This document shows positions 1 through 12,509 of a DNA stretch of 64,000 bases, piece after piece (positions within the stretch are counted from its first letter, which is position 1; every line of letters starts with the position of its first letter). A program made the translations under genes and the position numbers. The notes beneath the pieces are model-generated. The model saw only the letters and a program-made list of their open reading frames with translations. It searched no databases and had not been told where the DNA came from. The stretch is from Paramecium sonneborni (Eukaryota; Ciliophora; Oligohymenophorea; Peniculida; Parameciidae), in the NCBI GenBank assembly GCA_905182985.1, contig CAJJDN010000030.1:448915-512914 (forward strand), read 5' to 3'.

Positions 1-1367
<1,367 letters not shown>

Positions 1368-1504
1368 TATTAATATAATTTTATTTATTGCAATTACATA
1401 CTTATATTACTTATTAGTATTTCTAATATTCTATCTTTTTAATCAGAACTCCTACAAAAATACTTAATTTTTCTTACATATACTTTTTATCATATAAAAT
1501 ATTT

Positions 1505-2200
1505 ATGGAAACTGAATCTAAAATACAACAAAAGTTTTTTATTTTGAGATAAGTCTCTCCTCCAGTACTTGGATCAATTCATTATACTAAATCTCCTAAT
1601 CTTGAGTAACTTGATTAACTTGCATAAATCTCAGTCATGAGAAGAATGAAATCAAATGATCCACAAAAAACTGAACCCACATATAGAGACATACCCAGTA
1701 AATAATTCATTCAAATTAAGAACATATATCAAAATAGAGAGAAGAAATTATTAAAATAAAAAAAACTAAATAACCTTCATTACCCTACTTACCTAAGAAA
1801 TAGAAAGAGTTTTATAATAAATGGTACATACCTTATGATTAGAGATATGTTTAAAAGCCTGATTTCATGGAATAACAATATGAAGGTAAATCTTAATACA
1901 ACTATTAGATGAATTACACTTTTATAAAAATATGCATAATATGTATGTATAATACAATCCATTCGATCATAAATTACCTGAAGATCTTATGAAAAAGATT
2001 GGCTACAAAGAAAGAACTGAAGCACTCAAAGAAATATTGAAAGGCTAGAAGTAGATTATTGAATTCAAGAGGTTTTTTTATTCCTATAAAAACTTAGGAG
2101 TTTGGAAAAAGAAAAATAAAGAGTTCCTGAATTTATAAAATAATTACTGGAAGCTGAAAACAAAAAGTAAAAACATAAACAGTAATTTTAATACTCATGA
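1505..2200 (+). CDS. Conserved-looking hypothetical protein, charged
   Basis: I do not recognise the family. The frame starts METESK and needs three short introns to stay open: a probable 23-nt one at 1698-1720 (ending AAG), one of 23 nt near 1886 and one of 26 nt near 2070. It then ends at TGA with a Lys/Gln/Glu-rich helical tail (SLEKEKQRVPEF). The middle is rich in Tyr, Lys and Pro (for example KKIGYKERTEALKEILKG), which suggests a structured helical domain. Splicing that restores one long frame is the main evidence that it is real. It could be a cilium- or cytoskeleton-associated protein, but nothing in the sequence proves that. Confidence 0.6.
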
Positions 2201-2489
2201 AATTTGTTTGGTATTTAAAATAATTATAATGCTCATAAACTGTCTAAATATTCTAATCCCATTAATTTATTATTATTAAAATATCTTATTTATTTCTATG
2301 TTTTAGAAATTGCAAAATAGTTTTAATTTTAGCAATTTACTTCTCCATTTTTATTTTTCTTTTCAATTTAAAATAATGGTGATATATAAACTTGAAAATA
2401 TTTTAATATAAATTTCTATTGGATATAATTAAATTTTTTTTATGTTAAATAATAAATAAAACATTAATATAATAAAAATAAGATAATAA

Positions 2490-4294
2490 TCAATTATCAT
2501 CTTCAACGTCATCGTGTTCCTCATCATCTTCCTTAATGATGGGTTACATAATTGTTTCAGTAACTAAAGTAGTAGAAAATATTAATTCAAATAAACTTTT
2601 TTAATCTAAAATGTGCTTCTTTTTATTGAGAGGAGGTGGAAACATAGGATCAATAGCAATTCGAATTGTATTTTCAATAAGATGAGAAATTAGCCTAGCT
2701 AAAAGGGGACAACATGTTTCCAAACAAGGATTAGTATTAACTTCTATAAGCCAAGGTTTCATATCTTAATCTATCATATAATCTAATCCAAATAATTCAA
2801 ATGTATAAAAATGTCTGTTTGGATCTAAATGCTAATACGTAGCTTTTACTATGTCAGTGCTTAATTTTTTGAGTTAATCAATTATAATTTAAAAATTGTA
2901 ATTATGATTATCTTATAAATATTTTTAAAACTCATTAAAAGAAACCTAAATAAATATTATGAACTTACTTTATTGCCAGTTTCGTATTTTCCATAATTCT
3001 AATTCTTTTTCTAAACTGCATCATTAGTTAAATGAGTAAATTTATCTTCTACATCATCCAAAGAGAATTCTTTGCAACTGGTTCTGATATAGCCTTCTTG
3101 ATACCAATAAGCTTTAAATTTATTATTGATACTGGTCATCAAAATGTAGCATCTAATGTCGAATTTTCTTTTATTATATAGAAGAGGTTTTTCCATATAT
3201 TTTTAAACAATAAATGTTTTTTTCATTCCATTATGATGATTAGTGGATTGAGAAATAATTGATTTAACTTTTTAAATTGAATTAGCAACTTAGATTCCAT
3301 TACCTCTATTAGAAGATTCTCCTGGTTTAACTATCCATAAATTTATATTCTATGTTAGAGCATACTATTCAAATTCTTAATAAGCAGGATCACTTGGACC
3401 TGCTTAAATATGATATGTAAGAGGAATATATTGAAATGGATCTTCATTACGGGAAATATAATAATTTTTCATGTTATAAAAGAGAGCTTTTTTATTACAC
3501 ACTTAAAAATTATATTCTAAATGATTATGAACTTTTAAATTTACACTCTAATTAAATATTGAATATTCAGAGTCTTCAATTTTATATTTCAACTTATCAT
3601 TTATTTGTTTCTTCTAAAATTTACTAAATGCTACTGATTCTAATTACTATTTTTATAATTGTTAATAATGTGTTTATTTTCTTAATTATGTCCAATAAAA
3701 ATTCATATCTTCACAAGGTTAATCAGTCAAAATCCACCATGATCTTTATTTTAAACTCTATCTAATCAAGATTCCATTATTTCCTTTTGTTACAAAAGCC
3801 TTATAGATAGCCCTTTCAGGAGGTTAAACACTTAAATTATTTGATAAAGCAATAAGAATTGGAAATTCATTTTATTCAAATATTATATTGCTTTCTTCAT
3901 TTTTAGAAGTTATTGCTCTTTTTATCGAAAATTATTTTTAAGGAATCAACCTAATTTCTTTTTTGCTCCTTTCTTAAGAATGAGATTCAATAGGAGTATC
4001 AGTAAAACTTTTTTTTACGAATAGTTTCATTTCACTTGCTTTTCTGGTTGATACTTCTATTCTTGGAGGATATGATATAACTGTTGGTAGCAATTAAGGA
4101 GTACATTAAGAGCAAGTTTTTAATTATTGTTGCTATTCCTATTATTTATTAATTAGTTCGACAAACTATTAAAATCCTTTTAGTTTAATTGTATTCAATT
4201 TTGGTTAACATTATCTAATAGGTTGTTAAAAGGCAACATCTTGAAATTTTTAATTGCCTTTTATATACAATAATTCCAAATCAGGTTTGAGCAT
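2490..4294 (-). CDS. Tubulin-tyrosine ligase-like protein (TTLL)
   Basis: ATP-grasp enzyme of the TTL family, which adds amino acids (Tyr, Glu or Gly) to tubulin tails. Visible motifs are the ATP-binding segment WIVKPGESSNRGNGI (about 3270-3350), the core KPLLYNKRKFDIRCYIL (about 3140-3195) and the FTHLTND motif (about 3020-3050). It has a long, poorly conserved Gln-rich N-terminus starting MLKPDLELL and an acidic C-terminus ending DDVEDDN before TGA. A 23-nt intron lies near 2945-2968. It is transcribed with two more minus-strand genes upstream, the second of which is another TTLL. Paramecium has very many TTLL genes, consistent with its cilia. The amino acid added cannot be read from the sequence. 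Confidence 0.9.
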
Positions 4295-4371
4295 AAAATT
4301 ACAAATTTAATAATTTAAAGAATAATTATCAGTTCTATGATAATTATAATATATAAAGATAATATAATAAT

Positions 4372-5681
4372 TCATTTAAAAAAGTCTTTATTTGTACCTG
4401 TCTATGATCTCATCAAAGCATTGATTGCTCTATCAATCTCTAAGTTTGTTTCCTATTAAAGTGGTTTAGTGTATAATTGTTAATATTACTGAAAATCCCT
4501 CTTTTTATCCAATTAAGATTTATATTCTTACTCTGAAAAAACTATTTAATTGTAATAATTGAATAAATACCTTATCTATTTTTTCTTTTGTAAAGATCAG
4601 TTAATGAACGCTTTTCTTCTTCTCTATCAACAGTTTTTCTGAATAATTGTTATTGTTAAAGTTTTCTGAATTCCTAAAAATCTTGAAAATCTTGATCATC
4701 AATTTATTATTATTGCTTTTGATTAAATTCTTTGTATCTTTAAAATTCTAAAAATTCTAATTCAGTTTAAGTCAAAGGTTGAGTTGGAGCAATGTTCTAT
4801 TGTGAAAATGGTTAAGGTTGTTCTGGTTGAAATTATGAAACTCCAGTAGGTAATTAGCATAAATCTTATTTGTTTTCTGTTTGTACTTGTTTGCTTATTT
4901 TGAGATTTTCTTTTGGGTACTCATTCATTAAGTCTTATTAGAAATCATAAGGAGGAGGAAAATAAGGATATGGAGGAGGATAATTATAAATTGGATAAGG
5001 AGAGTGTGGTTAATAAAAAGAGTTGGTTGTGGGATTACCAGAAAATTATTATTTTTACATATCATATTGTGGAGAGGGATAAAAAACTTATTATGGAGGT
5101 GGATGATAATTTTATTATTAGGGTGGATAGTAATTCTATTGTGGAGGTGGATATAAAGGTTATTAATTTAAATGATACGGTTATTATGATTAAGCATTAT
5201 ATGAATTAGAACGATTGAAATTTCTTTGGTCATATTCATATTATGGTTGTGAATATGAAGAAAATTGTTTATTATAATTTTAAGGTCTTTAAGATTCTAT
5301 TTAAACTCTTTGACTAATTGGTGAATTGTTAGGTTAATAGTTTAGAGATTTTCCATAACTATACATATTAGGCTAAGGCTTTGAAACATTCATTAAGACT
5401 TATTTGGCTCTATCTATCTCCTTTTAATGATATTAAACTCTTTCCATCCAATATTAGGAAGGTTAGTAGGGTATTGGTAATTATCTTTGATAATAATAGG
5501 CTAAAGGATTATGATCATTATGATTTTAAGGGTATTTATGCATATTAGCATATGCAGAATGAGTATTATATTTTCTAAACTCATTAAATTCATCATTGTC
5601 TTTTTTTTCAGGTTCTTTTTCTTCCTATTCTTCTTAATCTTCTTCTTCTTCCTCTTCTTCAACTTCTTCTTCGTCACTCAT
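4372..5681 (-). CDS. Hypothetical Pro/Tyr/Gln-rich low-complexity protein
   Basis: No family recognised. The start is set by ATG at 5681, opening a very acidic stretch (MSDEEEVEEEEEED). This is followed by an N/Y/Q-rich segment, a run of PPPY-type repeats (about 4950-5110, e.g. YNYPPPYPYFPPPYDF), a helical Q-rich part (about 4620-4790) and a C-terminus ending TGTNKDFFK before TGA. One intron of about 29 nt near 4545-4573 is needed to keep the frame. PPPY motifs are typical WW-domain ligands, but no such partner is identified here. It lies between two TTLL genes on the same strand, 57 bp from the upstream one; whether the three are related in function is unknown. Confidence 0.65.
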
Positions 5682-5738
5682 TTAATAAAAATTATTATTA
5701 ATTATTTTAAACAGATAATAAAAATGATAGCATTTTTT

Positions 5739-7484
5739 TCATTTATAATAATTCCTAAGTAATGCATTTAAAGGTCTATCTGATTCAAAATATTTTGTAT
5801 ATCTAAAACATTGATCTGATGGATATAGCCGTTTCCATCCTCTACTTCTTTTCATTTCTTCTTCTGTCTCTTTTATAATATACTTTTCAAATTCCTATTA
5901 ATGTTTCTTAAAATCATAATTGCTTTAATTTCTAACATAAGATAAATCTTATGAAAATCTTTAGTCCTTTAATAATAATGAAGATTACTAATGGTACTAT
6001 TCCTATAAGAGTAAATAGATCTGCTAACATTTCTCCTTTAATTTTGAGATCTAATGGAGCATCAATATTAAGTGAAGGTGAAAAATTGACTTCTAAAAGC
6101 CATGGTTTCAAAACTTAATCAACTAGTACATCAAATCCAAATAATGAAAAACAATTAGATCTAAATGGTACATTCATTTCGCAAGCTTAAAATATGGCAC
6201 TTTCAACACTTATTATTGTTTTAATTATTAAATCTTCTATTCTTTCAAAGATTTATGACTAATTTACTTAGTTTATAAATACTTCATTGATTTTGTTTAA
6301 TTTTAAATATTCTCTTAAAGCTAATAAACTCCATTTGCTACCTACATAATCTAATGTAGGATCTTGATTTGCAACAAAATTAGGAGAATCCTTATTTACA
6401 GAATAATTAGTTAAGTGCACAAATCTATTTTATTTTACAGAATCAGGATTATAGGCTTCAGTTGCAAATCGTGCTAATCCATCTTAATAGACGTATATTC
6501 TCAATGGATTTATACAAGTTATAGCTACATATATTCTCAAATCAAATTTCAAATTATTTATCAATAATGGTTTATCAATATAATGTGATACTACATATGA
6601 ATTATTGGCATTCTATTTGTTCAATATCTTTATATAATTAAATCTGTTAATTTACATCTTATATCTTATCAGTTATAAAGATACCTTTTCCTTAAGAACT
6701 AGCATGCGGTTTACATATATAAACAGGATTGTTATTTTTTATTTTCTCATGTTCCTCTAAAAAATAACTCATCTCTGCTGGTAATATATAAGTCTTTGGA
6801 ATAAAATTAAAATTGATAAACCCATGATTTATTTACATTTTTGAAATATTACGATGCATCAAATCTTTACGAGTCATTTCATATGATTTAGGAAAGTGAC
6901 AAATTTTTTAATAAGCAAATAAACTTGTATAAACTTCAGATTTTATTGCACATGATGACCAATACAATGTCCAATTTTTATCATTACTTTCCTTGAAACC
7001 ATTCTCTTCTAATAATCCTTTCACTAATTTAATTGGGCTGCTTCCAAATTTAAAATAATAACCAACATCCTTTTTATTAACATTCATACATTTATTATTA
7101 TATCAGTACTTCCTGAATATGGTTTAAAAGTTAAACATCTTGTCATTGGACTTAAAAAAGAACTAGTATCCTTTATTTAAGTTTTTGGTTGTTACTATCG
7201 ATTTAAACTCACTGCTTTTCTTTTGAATTTATCCTAACCATTACTATAAGTATTTGGTATTGCATTCAACACATTTAATTACTACTTTATTCATTTCATT
7301 AACAATCTTACTTTTATTTGAGGAAGCAAAGCATTTCCAATACTTGGTTTCTGTCTTTAATTTTATTAAGCTGATTTACTATTTATTCAAAAACTATACA
7401 TTACTGTTCCTAATTACTATTTGGATGATAGTGTTTATTTAATAGACTTATAATGTCATCAATTGAATCACTAGGAGAATTCAT
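5739..7484 (-). CDS. Tubulin-tyrosine ligase-like protein (TTLL), second copy
   Basis: Second TTL-family ATP-grasp ligase in this window, on the same strand as the first but diverged in sequence. Motifs: [16 protein letters not shown] (about 6680-6735, ATP binding), INLRIYVAI (about 6530-6560), [10 protein letters not shown] (about 6400-6435) and the catalytic-site stretch [13 protein letters not shown] (about 6065-6110). The C-terminus reads [12 protein letters not shown] then TGA. The body is clear, but the 5' part is less so. The frame is coherent from about 7220 downwards with one 20-nt intron near 7065-7090. The N-terminus up to the ATG at 7484 needs another intron that I could not place with certainty. 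An internal ATG at 7087 is an alternative start. Confidence 0.85.
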
Positions 7485-7863
7485 CTAAAATTATTTAAAC
7501 TCTAAATATTATTATTATTTATGTAATCATAAATTCGATTAAACTAATAGATAAATTTATTGGCTTTAACAATACATATTAAACTACTAATAAATATAAT
7601 CATACTCTCAAGACAAATCTTTAGATAAAATATGGAACAAATTCAAAACGTTATTATACAATTAATTTATCTCCATACAATCATATGTGCATTAAGTTGT
7701 TTTCTAAAAAAATTAGATTATTTATAAACTTATTTGATTCTTTTTTTATTTATTTCAACTCTAAATGAAAGTTGCAAAAATTTAAATATAATAATATTCT
7801 TCAAGACTTTCAGAACAAAATTATATAATATATCACTAAAAAGCTATTAAAATTTAATAATAA

Positions 7864-8529
7864 ATGACAATTACATTAAAATTATTAAAGATAAAAAATA
7901 GGTTAAAAATAAAATTTTATTTGATTAAGATTGAATTAAATTTATCACATAATTCGTTAGAGAAGTATTAGATAATTTCTCAATAAGAAATGAAAATTAA
8001 AGAAGATAAATAGAAGCTTCTAATAATTTATAGGATTTGATAGAAAGATTGAATTATTATACTAAAAAATAATTAAGCAGTAAATTAAATTTAAAGCTGA
8101 TGACTTATATCAGATAATCTTTGGAAGATATTTAAAATGTGGTTGAAACCTACTCTTAAGAAAAATATAATTAATTTAGGTTAATAATTATTTTCATAAT
8201 TAGATTAGATAAATGGAGAATTTTAATAGATAGAATAAATAGTCTTAAATAGTTTATTGTGTTTTAATTTATGTGAGGTTCTAGGTAAAATAATTTTAAT
8301 TCCTTTTCCTTAAAATAAATTAATTCCTAAAAGTGTTTCGTCTTATGGATTTAATATTCAATTTGTTGTTATAGGTAAAATAAATAAAAAACGATTATTT
8401 ATGTCAGAATACAAATATTCATAATCTCTGATGATTTCGAAAATATCTGCTCCAATATTTATAGTAGTCTTCTACTTAGAAAAGTTATTTAGAAAACCAA
8501 TAATAGATTTAAATAAAATTTTATTTTGA
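7864..8529 (+). CDS. Hypothetical protein, boundaries uncertain
   Basis: No family recognised. A helical segment (about 7990-8190, IEASNNLQDLIERLN, then SLEDIQNVVETYSQEK) reads well. It is joined to the ATG at 7864 if a 23-nt GT...AAG intron is removed near 7953-7975. Downstream an intron at about 8181 (24 or 29 nt) gives two possible continuations. One ends at TGA 8431; the other, with better-looking protein (LCFNLCEVLGKIILIPFP), ends at TGA 8529 but needs a further frame change. Either the gene model is more complex than I can resolve or the gene is degenerate. Confidence 0.4.
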
Positions 8530-8668
8530 AGGTCTTTATTGGATTAATTCTATGTGTTTTCATGAAGTTATAGAATCAAAATGAGAAAATTCTACTTTGG
8601 TAAAAAAAGAATGAGTTTATTGTTATAATAAAAAAGATTATTAAATTCATTATTTAATAATAATAATT

Positions 8669-9064
8669 ATGCGAAAATCATAGAAAACAGGTTCTTAGTA
8701 GCATATAAAAAATATTCTGACACCTTTGATAACTTAATAAAATTCATATAGTCCAGAATATGATTTATAAAATAGAGCCTCAAATAAAGTAGGAAGGAAA
8801 TCCTCGTTGATTGAATTACATAGAGTTGAAAACGAGTAAATAAAATTAAGACCTTAAAGGGTTTTATAAGTAGTAAAGGATGCTAAGAAGCAACTTCTCT
8901 CTTAATAAAATCCTAGAAATGAGAAGAAAATAAAACCAAGAGTAGAGACTTCAGAGTGCTAATATAGAGGATTAGATTTTACATTTGCATAGAATTTCTC
9001 AAATAAATAGATAATAATGAAAGAATTCTCAACTAATGGACTTAGAAAACGATTCTTTGTTTGA
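8669..9064 (+). CDS. Small basic hypothetical protein
   Basis: An uninterrupted frame of about 131 codons from ATG (MRKSQKTGSQQHIKN) to TGA, rich in Lys, Arg, Gln and Asn, with no membrane segment or signal peptide. The composition (e.g. SNKVGRKSSLIELHR, then NPRNEKKIKPRVETSE) looks like a small, mostly disordered or nucleic-acid-contacting protein. No family is recognised. It is convergent with the snurportin-like gene, with only 24 bp between the two stop codons. Confidence 0.5.
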
Positions 9065-9088
9065 TTTAGTATCAATTATTTATTTATA

Positions 9089-10106
9089 TCATTGTATTCT
9101 TAAGCGAGGTAAAAGTTTCCAGAACCTTATTTTAGAGTATGGGTCTTCTAAAAATTTGGATGGATCTTTGATGTCAATTAAGATTAATTCTTAATCAGTA
9201 ATTTTAATTTTAGCATCTACAATAACTTTAGTATTTTTGGTGCATGGATGTGATGCAATCTTATAACCATCTCTAGTTAATAATTAATTTTAGAAAAGAC
9301 TAAGAGTTAAAGTTATGGAATTATCAATTTTATATTTGATGCATTCTTCTTTGAAATTTTCATCTGTAAATTCATCCTAATAAATAAAACATTCTGGGTT
9401 AACTCCAGCATAATAATAAGAATCTTTACGAATGAATAGTAAACCATTTTTGGTATAAGGAAAGATAGTTTTCTATAATTCAGTAATTGATGGGATTACA
9501 GGAATCCATTCAAAATTATAATCTTATTCTTCTATATCTTAACGTAATTAATTAAGAATATGTCCTTTAATCCAAAAGTATCTTAATTCAGCAACTTAAT
9601 CACTCATATCCATCTTACCCCATTATAAAATATCATAGATATAAACTGTATTTACACTTAAGAAACAATCTAAAATGCATCTACCAATCAAAGTCTTTTA
9701 ACTTCCTTATAAATTTTATTATTTAACAATTACCTCCTGGAAGTGAAGATGAAAATTTATATTTTAGACCATTTATTGTTTTTAATACAGTTACTCCTTG
9801 ATGACTACTTACAATACATCGTTATCCAACTGGTAATATTCGAATAAAGTAGTCATTTATACAAATAGATTCTCCATTATAATATTCGAAACTTTAAAAA
9901 TTCTTGCAAAATTTTCGCAGGTTTTATTATTCTAGTTTTAAAGTAGGTTCTTCAAGTTTAAGTTTATTAAACTCTATCTCTATTTCCTCTGTTAATTACT
10001 TTTCTTCTTCTTTAAGCCAAAACCTTTTTTGATTGAAGATAGCTAAACGACTCATTCTTCGTATATTATCATTTTCTCTCTCCACTATTTATTAATTCAA
10101 TTTCAT
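9089..10106 (-). CDS. Snurportin-1-like m3G-cap-binding protein
   Basis: Likely the import adaptor that binds the trimethylguanosine cap of spliceosomal snRNAs and carries U snRNPs into the nucleus. The similarity is spread over the whole cap-binding fold: IRILPVGQRCIVSSHQGVT (about 9790-9850), FSSSLPGG (about 9735-9760), GRCILDCFLSVNTVYIYDIL (about 9630-9690), RYFWIKGHIL (about 9555-9585) and TKNGLLFIRKDSYYYAG (about 9400-9460). The order and spacing match snurportin-1. An intron of about 28 nt interrupts after LPGG. The N-terminus (RRMSRLAIFNQKRFW) is basic and could be the importin-beta-binding part. The ATG at 10106 is the first in frame; the frame stays open up to the TGA at 10191 that ends the neighbour. 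Assignment is from remembered family features, not a search. Confidence 0.72.
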
Positions 10107-10190
10107 TTTATTTAAAATATAATTAAGATTCTCATCATTATCCTTTTAAATGTTAACATATATTTTACTAACAATTTCTATATAATCAAT

Positions 10191-11027
10191 TCAATATAAT
10201 GGCATGTAAACATAATCATAGTTTTCATTATCAAGAATTCCTAATAATGAATGTAAGGCATGTATTGGATCAGGTGCATTTTGTGAATATTTACTAAATC
10301 CACTATAATCAGATTAACAATGCTCTAAGAATTCCATTAATCGTTTTTTATCTAATAAATCTAGACCTAGTAATTTTAATATCCATCCATCCATTCCAAA
10401 AAGAGTAACAAGAATCAGGAACTTTATTTACTCTTCCAGCAATTCAACCAGTCATTTTACATTATCTCAATACTAACCATTCTATTGAACTACTTTTTTA
10501 TGATATCTCATATTTTAAAATTATTCTACAGCACAATAAGTTGCACCACAATGAGATTCCAACTAAGGTCTTAAACCAAAAGCACCATCTTAGATTTAAC
10601 ATGTCAAGATGAATTTTCGAACATTATTATCTACTTTTAACATATCTAAATATGATAAAGCATTAAAAACTATTCTTAAATCTGCATCATTAGAACTTAT
10701 TGATGAATGAATATTTCCACCTTCTAAAATAAGTGATCAAACAAAATTTATAGCAGATTCTTCATTTACTTATATTTAAGGATTTATCTGCTTTAATATA
10801 GACACTCCACAATATGAATTCACTATTGATGGTTCACAATCATCTAAATTTGATGCTCTGTATTTGTGAGGTTATACTTCTATTGTTCTTAAATAATCGC
10901 ATATAGATTATTTATCATATTCAGTTTTCAATAATTTTGACACAACAATATAAAAATAACCTCTTTAAAGATTCCATCTTAATTGGGAGTCTCTATTTGT
11001 ATAGGATCATTTTTATGAATTCTTCAT
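10191..11027 (-). pseudogene. Protein prenyltransferase beta subunit (GGTase-I type), disrupted
   Basis: Remnant or badly disrupted gene for the beta subunit of a protein prenyltransferase, best matching geranylgeranyltransferase I. Conserved pieces in order are: SIVNSYCGVSIL (about 10800-10840), QDGAFGLRPQLESHCGATYCAV (about 10530-10600, read in pieces), GRVNKVPDSCYSFWNG (about 10395-10440) and DYSGFSKYSQNAPDPIHALHSLLGI (about 10230-10310). They do not lie in one frame. There are in-frame TGA codons (e.g. about 10735) and frame changes near 10395 and 10470 that no plausible short intron repairs. Either it is a pseudogene or the sequence has errors. An exact second copy (truncated, from 11361) exists only because of the assembly duplication. 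Reading TGA as Trp does not rescue it, because frames still shift. Confidence 0.6.
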
Positions 11028-11359
11028 GTTTCTCAACTTGTAACAATTATTACATATTAAATTATTATTAAAATGGAAAGCAAACTATAAAATTTTGAGA
11101 TTTTGAACAAACTAGGTATGATTGTAATCAGGAAATTATTGTAGGTTCTGGAGCTTATTCTTCTGTTTACAAAGTGTAAAGAAAGTCTGATGGAAATATT
11201 TATGCTTTAAAAAAAGTAAAAAGTTGTGATGAAATAAAATAAAGGTTAAATTAGTGGATATAGGAGATAGAGAGAAATAGAATGCTCTGAATGAGGTTCG
11301 TTTTATAGCATCAATCCATCATGAGAACGTAGTTTCTTACAAGGAATGTTTCATTGAAG
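10211..11359. repeat. Direct repeat copy 1 (assembly overlap), 1149 bp
   Basis: This stretch is repeated, apparently base for base, at 11361-12509 with a constant offset of 1150. The only base between the copies is the N at 11360. It contains most of the prenyltransferase remnant (minus strand) and the first 287 bp of the NEK kinase gene (plus strand, ATG at 11073), which is cut off by the N. The best reading is two contigs whose ends overlap but were joined with a placeholder N. Confidence 0.95.
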
Positions 11360-11360
11360 N
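11360..11360. other. Single ambiguous base (N), contig join
   Basis: The lone N sits exactly between the two copies of the 1149-bp repeat, as expected for a scaffold gap placeholder where the true gap size is negative. Confidence 0.95.
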
Positions 11361-12509
11361 CATAATCATAGTTTTCATTATCAAGAATTCCTAATAATGA
11401 ATGTAAGGCATGTATTGGATCAGGTGCATTTTGTGAATATTTACTAAATCCACTATAATCAGATTAACAATGCTCTAAGAATTCCATTAATCGTTTTTTA
11501 TCTAATAAATCTAGACCTAGTAATTTTAATATCCATCCATCCATTCCAAAAAGAGTAACAAGAATCAGGAACTTTATTTACTCTTCCAGCAATTCAACCA
11601 GTCATTTTACATTATCTCAATACTAACCATTCTATTGAACTACTTTTTTATGATATCTCATATTTTAAAATTATTCTACAGCACAATAAGTTGCACCACA
11701 ATGAGATTCCAACTAAGGTCTTAAACCAAAAGCACCATCTTAGATTTAACATGTCAAGATGAATTTTCGAACATTATTATCTACTTTTAACATATCTAAA
11801 TATGATAAAGCATTAAAAACTATTCTTAAATCTGCATCATTAGAACTTATTGATGAATGAATATTTCCACCTTCTAAAATAAGTGATCAAACAAAATTTA
11901 TAGCAGATTCTTCATTTACTTATATTTAAGGATTTATCTGCTTTAATATAGACACTCCACAATATGAATTCACTATTGATGGTTCACAATCATCTAAATT
12001 TGATGCTCTGTATTTGTGAGGTTATACTTCTATTGTTCTTAAATAATCGCATATAGATTATTTATCATATTCAGTTTTCAATAATTTTGACACAACAATA
12101 TAAAAATAACCTCTTTAAAGATTCCATCTTAATTGGGAGTCTCTATTTGTATAGGATCATTTTTATGAATTCTTCATGTTTCTCAACTTGTAACAATTAT
12201 TACATATTAAATTATTATTAAAATGGAAAGCAAACTATAAAATTTTGAGATTTTGAACAAACTAGGTATGATTGTAATCAGGAAATTATTGTAGGTTCTG
12301 GAGCTTATTCTTCTGTTTACAAAGTGTAAAGAAAGTCTGATGGAAATATTTATGCTTTAAAAAAAGTAAAAAGTTGTGATGAAATAAAATAAAGGTTAAA
12401 TTAGTGGATATAGGAGATAGAGAGAAATAGAATGCTCTGAATGAGGTTCGTTTTATAGCATCAATCCATCATGAGAACGTAGTTTCTTACAAGGAATGTT
12501 TCATTGAAG
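11361..12509. repeat. Direct repeat copy 2 (assembly overlap), 1149 bp
   Basis: Second copy of 10211-11359. It carries a truncated duplicate of the prenyltransferase remnant (minus strand, lacking its C-terminal 20 or so bases) and the true 5' end of the NEK kinase gene, which continues intact past 12509. Because copy 1 joins smoothly to the left neighbour and copy 2 to the right neighbour, removing either copy plus the N gives one consistent locus. Confidence 0.95.

Noticed and set aside
4913..5209. A plus-strand frame of about 98 codons
   Set aside because: Antisense to the PPPY-rich minus-strand gene, which splices into a long coherent frame.
5511..5762. A plus-strand frame encoding a very Phe/Leu-rich protein
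   Set aside because: It is the reverse complement of the Glu-rich start of the minus-strand Pro/Tyr-rich gene (GAA/GAG read backwards as TTC/CTC).
10191..11027. TGA read as tryptophan in the prenyltransferase region
   Set aside because: Elsewhere TGA consistently ends genes, and the frame shifts in this region would remain even if TGA were sense.
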